Below, in pieces: positions 11,074 through 19,216 of a stretch of DNA of 64,000 nucleotides. The DNA comes from Symbiodinium natans (Eukaryota > Sar > Dinophyceae > Suessiales > Symbiodiniaceae): the NCBI GenBank assembly GCA_905221605.1, contig CAJNDS010002235.1, positions 1,353,375 to 1,417,374 on the forward strand, written 5' to 3'. Numbering within the stretch: position 1 is the stretch's first letter; each line of letters begins with the position of its first letter. Position numbers and translations under genes: made by a program. The notes beneath the pieces were generated by a model. That model was not told the DNA's origin, did no database searches, and saw only the letters and a program-made list of their open reading frames with translations.

Positions 11074-11114
11074 CTGGCCATCACGATAAGGTGCCCGCCA
11101 ACAGTTTGTTGAAG
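11074..11114 (+). CDS. putative short exon (GHHDKVPANSLLK)
   Basis: Open segment between acceptor gtgcag and donor gttggg coding GHHDKVPANSLLK, followed by TTTAGGG arrays. Product not recognised. Confidence 0.4.
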
Positions 11115-11315
11115 GTTGGGTTCAGGACTTGGGGTTAGGGTTTAGGGTTTAGGGTTTAGTGTTTAGGGTTTAGGGTTTAGGGTTTAGGGTTTAGGGTTAG
11201 GGTTTAGATGAGTTTAGCTTTATCAATATAGATGCTTAGAAGGTTCGGGTTCGGGATTTGGGGCTTAAATCAAGATTGTTTTTTCTCGCGCGCGCCCGTG
11301 CGTGCGTTTGCCTAA

Positions 11316-11363
11316 ATGATCGCAGCAGACTGTTTTTAATTAAAAACAGTCTGCAGCGATCAT
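11316..11363. repeat. 48-nt near-perfect palindrome at the left end
   Basis: Arms 11316-11339 and 11340-11363 match at 23 of 24 positions (mismatch at 11324/11355). The central 20 bp (ctgtttttaattaaaaacag) is shared with the right repeat, but the outer left arm (11316-11329) exists only here. The left end thus carries a short inverted copy of the repeat start, a configuration known from Penelope-like elements. Confidence 0.8.
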
Positions 11364-11525
11364 GTGTTCCAGGTGTCACTGGAACCCGCTATGTGTTTGA
11401 TGTTTATGATCCCTTGAATCTTCTTGCCAATCGCTATTTGGCACGAGGTACGACAAGCCAGTAGGCGAAAGCGCTTACCGAAGAAAACGATCCTTGAGGG
11501 TTGAGTGCCTCTCAGTAGTTTGTGG
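11330..11525 (+). repeat. left pLTR, 196 bp
   Basis: Identical by eye to 15062-15257. Contains three likely hairpins: the start palindrome, gttccag/ctggaac (11366-11385) and gtaggcgaaagcgcttac (11461-11478). I could not find a CTGANGA hammerhead core, although hammerhead ribozymes are common in such repeats. Confidence 0.9.
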
Positions 11526-11568
11526 CTTTGATAGCAGCGCTCGAGGCATTCCCCTTAGTGGAATCTCC

Positions 11569-13050
11569 ATGGCAAATAATGGTGATGCTTGGCAAATGCC
11601 AAACCCTGGATTGGGGCACAACGGGAGTTTCCAAACTGCCGCAGATTTCCATCAACAACAGCAGCAGCATGCGATGCAATATGCTCCACCTCCGAATGCA
11701 CCCTGGATGCAAACTGCTGACATTGCTCAATTGACCGTTAGCTTTGGACAGTTTTTGCAGCAACAGCAAGCATCCCAGCAGCAACTTCTCGGAGAATTAT
11801 CTGGTCACCTCGCACAGCTTGCTCAGTCTAATGCACGCGATGTTCGGCCCAGACGTGATGAACAAGTTCCACCCGCTATGGATGGACACCCAGATCAGCT
11901 CCTCAAAAATTTCGACCTCCAGATCCAACAAATCTTGAAGAAGTTGAGCAGGGAATGGGAACGACGTGTCGCGAAGCTATTCTCTCAAAAATCCCTGGAG
12001 AAGAAGTACGAAGAGCTAGATCGCAGCCACAACATGCATCGTGACTTCAAAACGGAAGCAGACAAGCCATGGCAGTTTGCCAATGATTACACTTCCATTG
12101 CCACTCCGAGTGAATTGGAGTTGGCTAACATGGATTCCGATGCAATGACAGATGGGCGTTACGACATCCATAGGGCTTGGCAGCAAATGCGACAGCGCCA
12201 TGCACTGGAATGTTGGAAGTTCGTGCAACAGCACCAAAAACGATATCTGCAGCATTTGGAGAAAACCACCAGCCGTCAACATTTCCATCAAGAAGCATCG
12301 GATTCTGTGACTTCATTCATGCTTTCTTTACCAGCGTTTTACACCGAGGCTGATCGTGCCAGGATTGTGGGTAAGATCCAGGCATGGACTGACCTTTTCA
12401 GTCGCCACACCCTCGGTGCTTACAGTTCCCGTCATCGAGCGCAGGAAGAAAAGGCTGTGAACAGACAGAAGCAACTCGACGATGCCCAAGCTCGCTATGA
12501 AGCCATGGACCCGCGGACATTCCAGGTAGCCTTGGCACTCGAGGCCCAGAATGTCAAGCGGAAGCAGGATCACAAGGGACACAGCATGAAACCAGGACCC
12601 AAAGTGACCGTGCATCAGCAATCAGCTCTAGGCAGTGTTCTGGCAAAAAATCCGGATCTTGCGGATGAGTATAACTTGCAAGTCAAGGCGAATCGTGGTG
12701 CTCGCGGCAGCTTAGGACAACAAGAACGGCGAACCACATCTCAGCAAAGTCGCGCAGGAAGAAGCCGAAGTGCGTCATACATGTCAGCTCGCTCTTCGGC
12801 GTCACGGCATTCTTCTCGAAAGTCATCCAAAAGTATTCGATTCTCCAGAACGCCGTCGCAGTCCTCCAGGAAAACTCACAGGAAGACTCCACGAGCTCGG
12901 AGTACAAGTCGCTCGCAGCATTTTGGTCATTCACATCATGGTCAAAAGCCAAAAAACGGCAAAGGCCAGCCTCGGGGCCGAAGCCGAGGCACAGGCTCCA
13001 AGCCCAAAGGCAAGGGCAAAGCCAAAGGTGGCAGCAGAGGACGGCAGTGA
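11569..13050 (+). CDS. Penelope-like element ORF1 protein
   Basis: 493 codons from the first ATG (MANNGDAWQMPN...); the frame is open upstream to 11494 without an ATG. The N-terminal quarter is Gln-rich (runs of Q at 11653-11670 and near 11760-11785), the middle (about residues 100-340) is charged and helix-prone, and the last 140 residues are strongly basic with SR/RS dipeptides and G-K-G repeats. Such a tail suggests RNA binding and nuclear localisation. ORF1 proteins of Penelope-like elements are poorly characterised; no named domain is visible. The frame overlaps the ORF2 frame by at least 150 nt and contains a slippery heptamer at 12951, so ORF1 may also be the front part of an ORF1-RT fusion. 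Confidence 0.8.
   Translation: MANNGDAWQMPNPGLGHNGSFQTAADFHQQQQQHAMQYAPPPNAPWMQTADIAQLTVSFGQFLQQQQASQQQLLGELSGHLAQLAQSNARDVRPRRDEQVPPAMDGHPDQLLKNFDLQIQQILKKLSREWERRVAKLFSQKSLEKKYEELDRSHNMHRDFKTEADKPWQFANDYTSIATPSELELANMDSDAMTDGRYDIHRAWQQMRQRHALECWKFVQQHQKRYLQHLEKTTSRQHFHQEASDSVTSFMLSLPAFYTEADRARIVGKIQAWTDLFSRHTLGAYSSRHRAQEEKAVNRQKQLDDAQARYEAMDPRTFQVALALEAQNVKRKQDHKGHSMKPGPKVTVHQQSALGSVLAKNPDLADEYNLQVKANRGARGSLGQQERRTTSQQSRAGRSRSASYMSARSSASRHSSRKSSKSIRFSRTPSQSSRKTHRKTPRARSTSRSQHFGHSHHGQKPKNGKGQPRGRSRGTGSKPKGKGKAKGGSRGRQ
12951..12957 (+). promoter_or_regulatory. minus-1 frameshift slippery site A_AAA_AAC
   Basis: In the ORF1 frame the codons run cca aaa aac ggc, giving the canonical heptamer A AAA AAC. 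Slipping back one base enters the ORF2 frame, which is open from at least 12900 through 13047 onward. Eleven bases downstream a 7-bp GC hairpin (12969-12975 with 12984-12990, 8-nt loop) could act as the stimulator. ORF2 has no ATG until 13164, well inside the conserved region, which supports expression by fusion. Confidence 0.7.
12969..12990 (+). promoter_or_regulatory. hairpin downstream of slippery site
   Basis: gcctcgg pairs with ccgaggc around an 8-base loop, seven Watson-Crick pairs of which six are G-C. The 11-nt spacer from the slippery site is slightly longer than the usual 5-9 nt. Confidence 0.6.
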
Positions 13051-14810
13051 AGCGTTTTACAAGCGGTGGCAACAAACATCGTTCCAGAAGACGAAGCTTT
13101 TGGAATCCAGATGATACCATCGATTTTTGGAAGTTCCTTTTTGTACAGTCCCAGAGGACGACTATGAAGCAGCTGGCATTAAAGCCGGCGCTTGACAGCG
13201 TTCACTATGTGCATGTTTCAAAGTCTGCTGTTCCTGCATTTGTACACAACCTCGCCGCCAAGAGCTCTAAATTCATTCCAGACGCAAAACCCAACACCAT
13301 CCGACAAGTTATGGCCTCTTTCGACTCGTTTATGAGGTCGATGATTCTGGCTCACTTTTTCTCCGGGAAACGCGAGAGCGATGACAACAAGACCCGCAAG
13401 ACTAGCCGCGGCAACAAATCTTGGCTTCCAAAGCTGGACGATGACATGACTTCCAGGTTTGACATCTACAGAAGATTGACGAAAGCTGAGATTCTTGATT
13501 CGTGGCCAAGTTGTCGCAGTATCGCAAAGAACTTCACTCGTTTGGATATTAAAGCAGTGCGCTGGCTTGAAGCGCATGCGTCTGCAACAAAAATCGTCGA
13601 CACTGACAAGAACTTGGGAAATGCAATTGTTTCAGCTCCATGGATTGATGCACAGTGCCGCAAGTGGCTGGCCAAATCCATGAAACCGATTGCTATGGGC
13701 GACATGGGTACCAGAATGGCTCTCATGAAAAGTCGGTTACAGCGCATGGTTGACAAGGCCAGTTCGGCATGCTCCATCACCAAACAGCAGGCCCAGTTCT
13801 TGCTCGCGCAGTTGCAGTCTGATGCAGTGCCGGCATTCCGCATCAACGTTAAGATCCATAAAACACCAGTGGATAGCAGGCCTATTTGCAGCAACAGCAG
13901 GTTCTGTCTGTGCAATGCAGGCATTTTCCTCAGTGCTTATCACAGGGATCTGGTGGTGCGGTGCCCGAATGTCATCACCTCACATTTGGCCGTCATAAAT
14001 TGGGCGGAATCTTACAAACCTGGCCCAAATGATCGGCTGGTCGTGTTTGACATTGTTGCCTTGTATCCAAACTTACCGGTTTGGGCTGATGGTAGTGGTC
14101 ATTCGCTATATGAGATTGTCAGTGGGCGCATCTGGCAGTTCTATGGCATCGCTGACCCGAACCTAGCTCTACTGTTGGATTCTATTTTGCATGTGATTCT
14201 TAGCAACCAGTTCGTGCAGTATGATGGAATCCAGTACGAGGCATGGCAAGGCTTGAACACTGGCCTCCACGCCGCTTCAGAACTCGCGAATGTTTTCTTG
14301 AGCGTGTTCGACCTTCATGTGGTTTCCATGCTCGACAAAGTTTGCAAGTTCTATGCCAGATTCATCGATGACGGTTTGCTTTGCATTGACATGTCGACAA
14401 CCGATGACACTTCCATCTTCAGCATCCTCAACGGCTGGAACAGACACATTCAAACAGATCCTGTGACCAGTAGTTGCACTCAACATTTCTTGGACGTGCA
14501 ACTCACGCTAAGATTGCAGGACGGTGATGTCCCCGCCGAGGTTGACTACCAGCTTTACCGGAAGCCTCTCAATATTTACAACTACATCCCTGCAAATAGC
14601 GACCATCCGATTTCGGTATGCCGGTCTATTGTGCACACAGAAGCTGTACGACTCTTGCGAACAAACAAGCGACACGAAACATTTGACACCCAGCGTTCGC
14701 TTTTTGCTCGCTTGCTTGGTCGTCGTGGGCATTCTCAAAGCACGATTTGGTCAATCCTGCACCGGTATCCGTTTGTTGACAAAGAAAACATTCTGGTATC
14801 CGTTTGTTGA
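13047..14810 (+). CDS. Penelope-like reverse transcriptase (ORF2), C-terminus frameshifted
   Basis: The frame is open from upstream of 12951; the first ATG is 13164. In order: the Penelope-type N-terminal region (SKFIPD, FDSFMRSMILAHFF); the IVDTDKNLGNAIV block (about 13590); KIHKTPVDSRPICS (13851-13892); motif A DIVALYPNLP with the catalytic Asp at 14049; motif B QGLNTGLHAASELANVFL (about 14248-14301); motif C FIDD with the Asp pair at 14367-14372; motif D FLDVQL; then YRKPLNIYNY. All catalytic Asp residues are present. A 31-bp tandem duplication (14764-14794 and 14795-14825) shifts the frame and gives a premature end at 14810; the original C-terminus continues in another frame to 15042. No GIY-YIG nuclease is seen in that tail or upstream. 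It would copy element RNA, priming possibly at free chromosome ends. Confidence 0.9.
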   Translation: MKRFTSGGNKHRSRRRSFWNPDDTIDFWKFLFVQSQRTTMKQLALKPALDSVHYVHVSKSAVPAFVHNLAAKSSKFIPDAKPNTIRQVMASFDSFMRSMILAHFFSGKRESDDNKTRKTSRGNKSWLPKLDDDMTSRFDIYRRLTKAEILDSWPSCRSIAKNFTRLDIKAVRWLEAHASATKIVDTDKNLGNAIVSAPWIDAQCRKWLAKSMKPIAMGDMGTRMALMKSRLQRMVDKASSACSITKQQAQFLLAQLQSDAVPAFRINVKIHKTPVDSRPICSNSRFCLCNAGIFLSAYHRDLVVRCPNVITSHLAVINWAESYKPGPNDRLVVFDIVALYPNLPVWADGSGHSLYEIVSGRIWQFYGIADPNLALLLDSILHVILSNQFVQYDGIQYEAWQGLNTGLHAASELANVFLSVFDLHVVSMLDKVCKFYARFIDDGLLCIDMSTTDDTSIFSILNGWNRHIQTDPVTSSCTQHFLDVQLTLRLQDGDVPAEVDYQLYRKPLNIYNYIPANSDHPISVCRSIVHTEAVRLLRTNKRHETFDTQRSLFARLLGRRGHSQSTIWSILHRYPFVDKENILVSVC

Positions 14811-14825
14811 CAAAGAAAACATTCT
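14764..14825 (+). repeat. 31-bp tandem duplication that breaks ORF2
   Basis: Two perfect copies of a 31-bp unit starting ggtatccgtttgttgacaaa. Because 31 is not a multiple of three, the downstream frame is lost. It looks like a replication slip or repair scar after insertion. Confidence 0.95.
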
Positions 14826-15042
14826 GTCGAGATTGCAGCGTAAGAAGTCCGGTCAAGTTCGGAAGTGCGTGTTGAAGATTCGGCATGCAAAATGTCAAAG
14901 AATACCGTTGATGCCTGCTTTGAAAAAGCATTTGCACCTCATCTCAAGGGGTTCATTCAACGTACAGCCGGTGATTGCTAAAAGCAATGGCCCGACTCTG
15001 TTTCGCCAACTATACAGATACACTTGGCGACATACAGGCTAA
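14826..15042 (+). pseudogene. displaced C-terminal segment of the RT
   Basis: In the frame displaced by the duplication, about 70 codons remain (RKKSGQVRKCVLKIRHAK ... LFRQLYRYTWRHTG) to the stop at 15042, 19 bp before the right repeat. The basic residues and length suit the short tail of an endonuclease-less Penelope-like RT and are too short for a GIY-YIG domain. Confidence 0.75.
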
Positions 15043-15061
15043 CGGGAGGGATGGTGGGAGC

Positions 15062-15257
15062 CTGTTTTTAATTAAAAACAGTCTGCAGCGATCATGTGTT
15101 CCAGGTGTCACTGGAACCCGCTATGTGTTTGATGTTTATGATCCCTTGAATCTTCTTGCCAATCGCTATTTGGCACGAGGTACGACAAGCCAGTAGGCGA
15201 AAGCGCTTACCGAAGAAAACGATCCTTGAGGGTTGAGTGCCTCTCAGTAGTTTGTGG
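15062..15257 (+). repeat. right pLTR, 196 bp
   Basis: Identical by eye to 11330-11525. Its upstream neighbour lacks the outer palindrome arm found at the left end. Unique DNA and a degraded G-strand segment follow. Confidence 0.9.
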
Positions 15258-15351
15258 TCTAGACTTAACCTGCTTTTGTAGGGTTCTGGGATGAGGGAGG
15301 GTTTAGTGTTCAGGGTTTTGGTATGGGGCCCCGGAACTCGGTTTCTTCCAG

Positions 15352-15420
15352 CTGCCAAGGACGTCCGCAAGGAATTGCTGGTCGCCCCAGACTTCCAGCA
15401 TCTTCCTGCCGTGGCCTGGC
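15352..15420 (+). CDS. putative exon (AKDVRKELLVAPDFQ)
   Basis: Follows acceptor cttccag and ends exactly where gtttaggg begins. Reads AKDVRKELLVAPDFQHLPA, strongly coding-like. It is the first island after the Penelope-like element. Product not recognised. Confidence 0.65.
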
Positions 15421-15778
15421 GTTTAGGGTTTAGGGTTTAGGGTAAACCCTAAACCCCTAAACCCTAAACCCTAAACCTTAAACCCTAAACCCTAAACCCT
15501 AAACCCTAAACCCTAAACCCTAAACCCTAAGCGGGGTTTTAGGGTTTAGGGTTTAGGGATGAGCCTCCTAAACCCTACAGCAAACCCTACAGCAAACCCC
15601 CACACATACACCTCGAAATCATAAGCGCAGTCGACTATGGGTTTAGGGTTTTAGGGTATAGGGTTTAGGGTTTAGGGTTTTGGGTTTTGGGGTTTTAGGG
15701 TTTAGAGGCCAAAGCCCTAAGACTTAAAGCTGACTAGTTCCAAATGGCCCTAAACCCTAAACCCTAAACCCTCGCTAG

Positions 15779-15837
15779 GTCTGCCTGTGCCATGGCGCCG
15801 CGCAGGACATCGGTTACGCAGCCCGGCTGGGTTCAGC
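15779..15837 (+). CDS. putative exon (CHGAAQDIGYAARLG)
   Basis: Open between acceptor cgctag and donor gtttaggg; reads VCLCHGAAQDIGYAARLG. CCCTAAA lies directly upstream and TTTAGGG directly downstream. Product not recognised. Confidence 0.6.
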
Positions 15838-15998
15838 GTTTAGGGTTTAGGGTTTAGAGTTTGGGGTTTAGGGTTTAGGGTTTAGGCCAGAGTTGCCTGA
15901 GGACGTCCGTTATACTTTGGCTTAATGCAAAGTTATATAAAACCAAGGGAGTATTAGGGTTCAGTGTTCAGGGTATGTTTATTCGAGGTATAGCTGAG

Positions 15999-16080
15999 GC
16001 GCGTGTCACTCTGATCCAGCTGATGCCGGCCACCGCATCAGCGTGGGACCAGTTTAACTCTCAATCCTGGCGAGGCTGTG
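15999..16080 (+). CDS. putative exon (ARVTLIQLMPATASAW)
   Basis: Follows acceptor gctgag and reads ARVTLIQLMPATASAWDQF. The frame stays open to about 16140; donor gttttc at 16081 is a guess. Product not recognised. Confidence 0.5.
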
Positions 16081-16490
16081 GTTTTCAAAGGGTCATCTTA
16101 CAACACCAAACTCAATGCCCTGAAGGAAATAAAATCCACTAGACCCTACAACCCCATCACCCGATGAGGCCTATAAAAAATCTGATGAGAAAAAAGCATC
16201 AAACCGTGAACCTCTAGAGACCCCTGAAACCTTACTAAGCCTAAAGCCCTGAAGCCTAAACCTCAAACCCCAAATTCCATCCTCAGGAATGCTGCCTTTT
16301 TCGCTCCAAATCTGCAAAGCAAGGCAAATATCATGCTAATTACGGTTCTAAGGGTAGCGTAGGAGCACAAACCCCAGGGTTTGGGGTTTGGGGTTTGGAG
16401 TTTGGGGTTTGTGGTTTAACCCCAAACCCCAAACCCTAAACCCTAAACCCGAAGCCCTAGGAACCCCCTTCAAGGCCCTCCTTGCTCAAG

Positions 16491-16595
16491 GTGTGCTCCT
16501 GCTGCCTGGCCATCTACTGCTCCGAGGCTTCGGCCATTTGCATCTTGGCTCTGGAACAGGGGATCCAGAAACATTGTTCGTGTTTTCATGAGTAT
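16491..16595 (+). CDS. putative 105-nt exon (SEASAICILALEQG)
   Basis: Exactly 35 codons, phase 0 at both ends, between acceptor gctcaag and donor gtacat. Cys-rich start VCSCCLAIYC, then SEASAICILALEQGIQKHC. A TA/TG microsatellite starts at its donor. Product not recognised. Confidence 0.6.
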
Positions 16596-16815
16596 GTACA
16601 TATATATACAGAATATATAGTATACATATATATATATATACATATGTATGCATGCATGTATGTGTGCGTGTATGTATATGCATGTACATGTATGTATATG
16701 TATGTATATGTATATGTATATGTATGTATATGTATGTATGTGTATGTATTTGTATGTATACGTATGTATATGTATGTATGGACGGATGTATGTATATATA
16801 TATATATAGATGTTT
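16596..16815. repeat. TATGTA-type microsatellite
   Basis: About 220 bp of TATG, TATA and TGTA words. The open frames on both strands here (runs of Tyr, Val, Met or His, Thr) are translations of the microsatellite and are not genes. Confidence 0.95.
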
Positions 16816-18050
16816 GTATTTGTAATTGCTTGTTGATGATGTGTTCCTGTGTTTTGTCTGTGTTAGTATTTTGCATTTCGTTTCACAAAAAAAAGCATTG
16901 GTTTGCGTTTGGGTGGTTATAATCATGACTACCACTAGCATCATTGCTGTCGGGCGCTTGATTTCTTGCAGTTTTACTAGAGTGTAGGGTTTAGGGCTTA
17001 GGGTGCACCCACTGGCTAACAGCCCTTCGAGTTGCCTGGTGTTGAATCGTGTGGGTTCAGGTTCCGAACTTCATGTGGACGGGGGTTAGGGTTTAGTTCC
17101 AGGGTTCGGGGCTTAGATTCTTTTATTGGGCCAACCAATTACCGGGTTCAGGATCTAGCATTACCCCGCCTGATAGGTGTAGGGCCCTGGTGGCTGGTGC
17201 CGCATGTTGCTAAGAATCACAAGCCCCTAAGCCCTCAGTCCCACCTAAACCCTAAACCCTAAACCCTAAACCCCAAACCCCAAACCCTAAAGCCTAGAGC
17301 CTAAAGCCTAAAGCCTAAAGCCCAAAGCCCAAAGCCCAAAGCCCAAAGCCCAAAGCCCAAAGCCCAAAGCCCAAAGCCCAAAGCCCAAAGCCTAAAGCCT
17401 AAAGCCTAATTAATCCCTAAAGCCCTTAACACTCACTCCCAAAGCCCTAAACGCTACACAGGTATTTCATCCCCTGGTACAAATGACATTCCCGATGACA
17501 GGACCTCCCCCCACCCCCCCCCCCCCCCAAACAAAAAAAAAACATAATAATAATTATCATAATAATAAAGAATAAGAAGAATTTGTAATAACAATAAACA
17601 TAAGCAAGAATAGAATGAAAAAAAAAGAGAAAGCATTCCCAAACTCCACTAAACAAAGTCCTCCTCCTTGCCATGCCGTTGGTGTTGGGCCTTCCACGCT
17701 TCTGTCTGAAACGGAGCCCTCACGCTTTTGGTCTCTCAAGCACGTTCGTCCCTATGATAGCTAGCCCTGAACCCTAAACCCTAAACCCTAACCCCTCAAC
17801 CCTAAACCCTAATTCCGAACAACCTGTGAGTGAGCCGTACAGATACTTTGATCAGGCTCCCTATACACAAGTATACTCTCTGTGAACCCGAAAGCCCTAC
17901 ATACAGCCGTAAGCCCCCTCAAGTCAACAGTGAGCTGCTTAGGGTTCATGGTTTAGGGTTCAGGGCTTAGGGTTAGACCCCTAAACCTTAAACCGCGAAC
18001 CCCCAAACCCTAAACCCAAACCCTAAACCCTGAACCCTGAACTCTCCAAG
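16816..18050. repeat. intronic stretch with AAAGCCC array and telomeric variants
   Basis: No convincing exon. Holds unique DNA (16816-17220), CCCTAAA units, a homogeneous AAAGCCC/AAAGCCT 7-mer array (17285-17410), poly-C and A/T-rich stretches (17510-17640), and degraded C-strand repeat. Confidence 0.8.
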
Positions 18051-18123
18051 GCCAAGTTTGCGGAACCCGCTTCAAGAGGGACCGTGAGGCTTCGCCCTCA
18101 GCTTGCGACAGGAGGCTCCTTTT
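18051..18123 (+). CDS. putative exon (AKFAEPASRGTVRLRP)
   Basis: Follows acceptor ctccaag after a C-strand array and ends at donor gttaaagg. Reads AKFAEPASRGTVRLRPQLA. Product not recognised. Confidence 0.5.
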
Positions 18124-18611
18124 GTTAAAGGGTGCATAGGGTCGCGGTAGCTTCCTAAACCCTACACCCTAAACCCTAAAGCCTACACCTCACCGAACCT
18201 CCCGTGGCCCCTGCGAAGCCTATAAGGTTTTGGGTCTGGTTTAGGGTTTAGGGTTTAGGGTTTAGGGTTTAGGGTTTAGGGTTTAGGGTTTAGGGTTTAG
18301 GGTTTAGGGTTTAGGGTTTAGGGGCCTTGGGGCCTTGGGGGTGCAGGGCTGTAGGGATTTTGGGGTTTAAGGTTTAGGGCTTTAGGGTACGTGATTGGGG
18401 GCTTTTTTTCGGGGTGTAAGTAGTTAATGGCTTAACATCCTGCTTGAGGTCCTTCCACTCTGGGGACAGTTTATCCTCAGCTCCTAATAAACTCCTCCCC
18501 CTCTAGACCCTAAACCCTCATCCATCGGTTTTTTCTCCCTAAACCCTAAACCCTAAACCTTAAATCTACAAACCCCCCACGCGCCCGGTCAAGTTGCAAG
18601 GTCAACCGCAG

Positions 18612-18662
18612 CATCAAGGACCTAGACGCAGATCCCTGGCCCAACGCATTTATTTGTGTCGG
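18612..18662 (+). CDS. putative exon (IKDLDADPWPNAFIC)
   Basis: Follows acceptor accgcag; reads IKDLDADPWPNAFICV and ends at a GC-type donor (gcttaggg). CCCTAAA upstream and TTTAGGG downstream. Product not recognised. Confidence 0.6.
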
Positions 18663-18917
18663 GCTTAGGGTTGTAAGTTTTAGGGTTTAGGGTTTAGGGT
18701 TTAGGGCTTAGGGTTTAGGGTTTAGGGTCATAAGTTAGAAGCTGGGGTGTGGGAAGTGGGGTTTAGGGTTTGGGGGCCCAAACTCCCCCTAAACTCTAAA
18801 CTCTAAACCCTAAACCCTAAACTCTAAACTCTAAACCCTAAACCCTAAACCCGCCTGGATAATTTTCTTGAACACTCTTGCTTTGTTTAGGGCACCCGCC
18901 AGAGATTAGGGTTTGAG

Positions 18918-18993
18918 GTGAAAACACACCTGCACTTTCGAGTGCATGGGGGAGCAAGACCCATGATTTCTAGGATCACCCCGTCGACTTCGC
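18918..18993 (+). CDS. putative exon (VKTHLHFRVHGGARP)
   Basis: Starts after acceptor ttgag and ends at the strong donor gtaagg. 25 codons plus one base: VKTHLHFRVHGGARPMISR. Product not recognised. Confidence 0.6.
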
Positions 18994-19155
18994 GTAAGGG
19001 CCCAGGGGCTATCGTTCGTACTACTAGAAGCCCTACTCAAACCCTCAGCCCTAAACCCTAAACCCCAAACCCTAAACCCTAAACCCCAAACCCCAAACCC
19101 TAATCCCTTCTGCGGCGCCCTTAAGGAAGCTTTCCGCCTTCTGACCGCCGCGCAG

Positions 19156-19216
19156 CGCGAGCCGCAATGAGAGGCTCTGGTGGGGTGACCGAGGTGCCCC
19201 TCGAGTCCCTCACAGG
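19156..19216 (+). CDS. putative exon (MRGSGGVTEVPLESL)
   Basis: Follows acceptor gcgcag; reads AAMRGSGGVTEVPLESLT and ends at donor gtttaggg of a long TTTAGGG array. C-strand repeat upstream. Product not recognised. Confidence 0.5.

Larger units (their letters stand above)
11316..15257 (+). mobile_element. Penelope-like retroelement, complete, endonuclease-lacking
   Basis: About 3.9 kb: left palindromic end, 196-bp repeat, ORF1, overlapping ORF2 (reverse transcriptase), then the identical 196-bp repeat 19 bp after the ORF2-derived stop. Direct repeats around two ORFs, the KIHK...RPI motif and the FLDV-type motif D with a following YRKP..YNY motif are characteristic of Penelope-like elements. 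No GIY-YIG nuclease motif is seen at either end, as in the telomere-associated Penelope-like elements described in several eukaryotes. The element lies among telomeric arrays, but neither flank is itself a clean array and no target duplication was found. Repeat identity suggests recent activity; the ORF2 frameshift shows this copy is now damaged. Confidence 0.88.

Noticed and set aside
11330-11525. Hammerhead ribozyme in the pLTR
   Set aside because: No CTGANGA core could be placed with a following GAAA and stem; gcgaaagc alone is a hairpin loop.
16482-16944. Tyr/Val- and His/Thr-rich frames of about 150 codons
   Set aside because: They translate the TATGTA microsatellite; only the first 105 nt (16491-16595) look like an exon.
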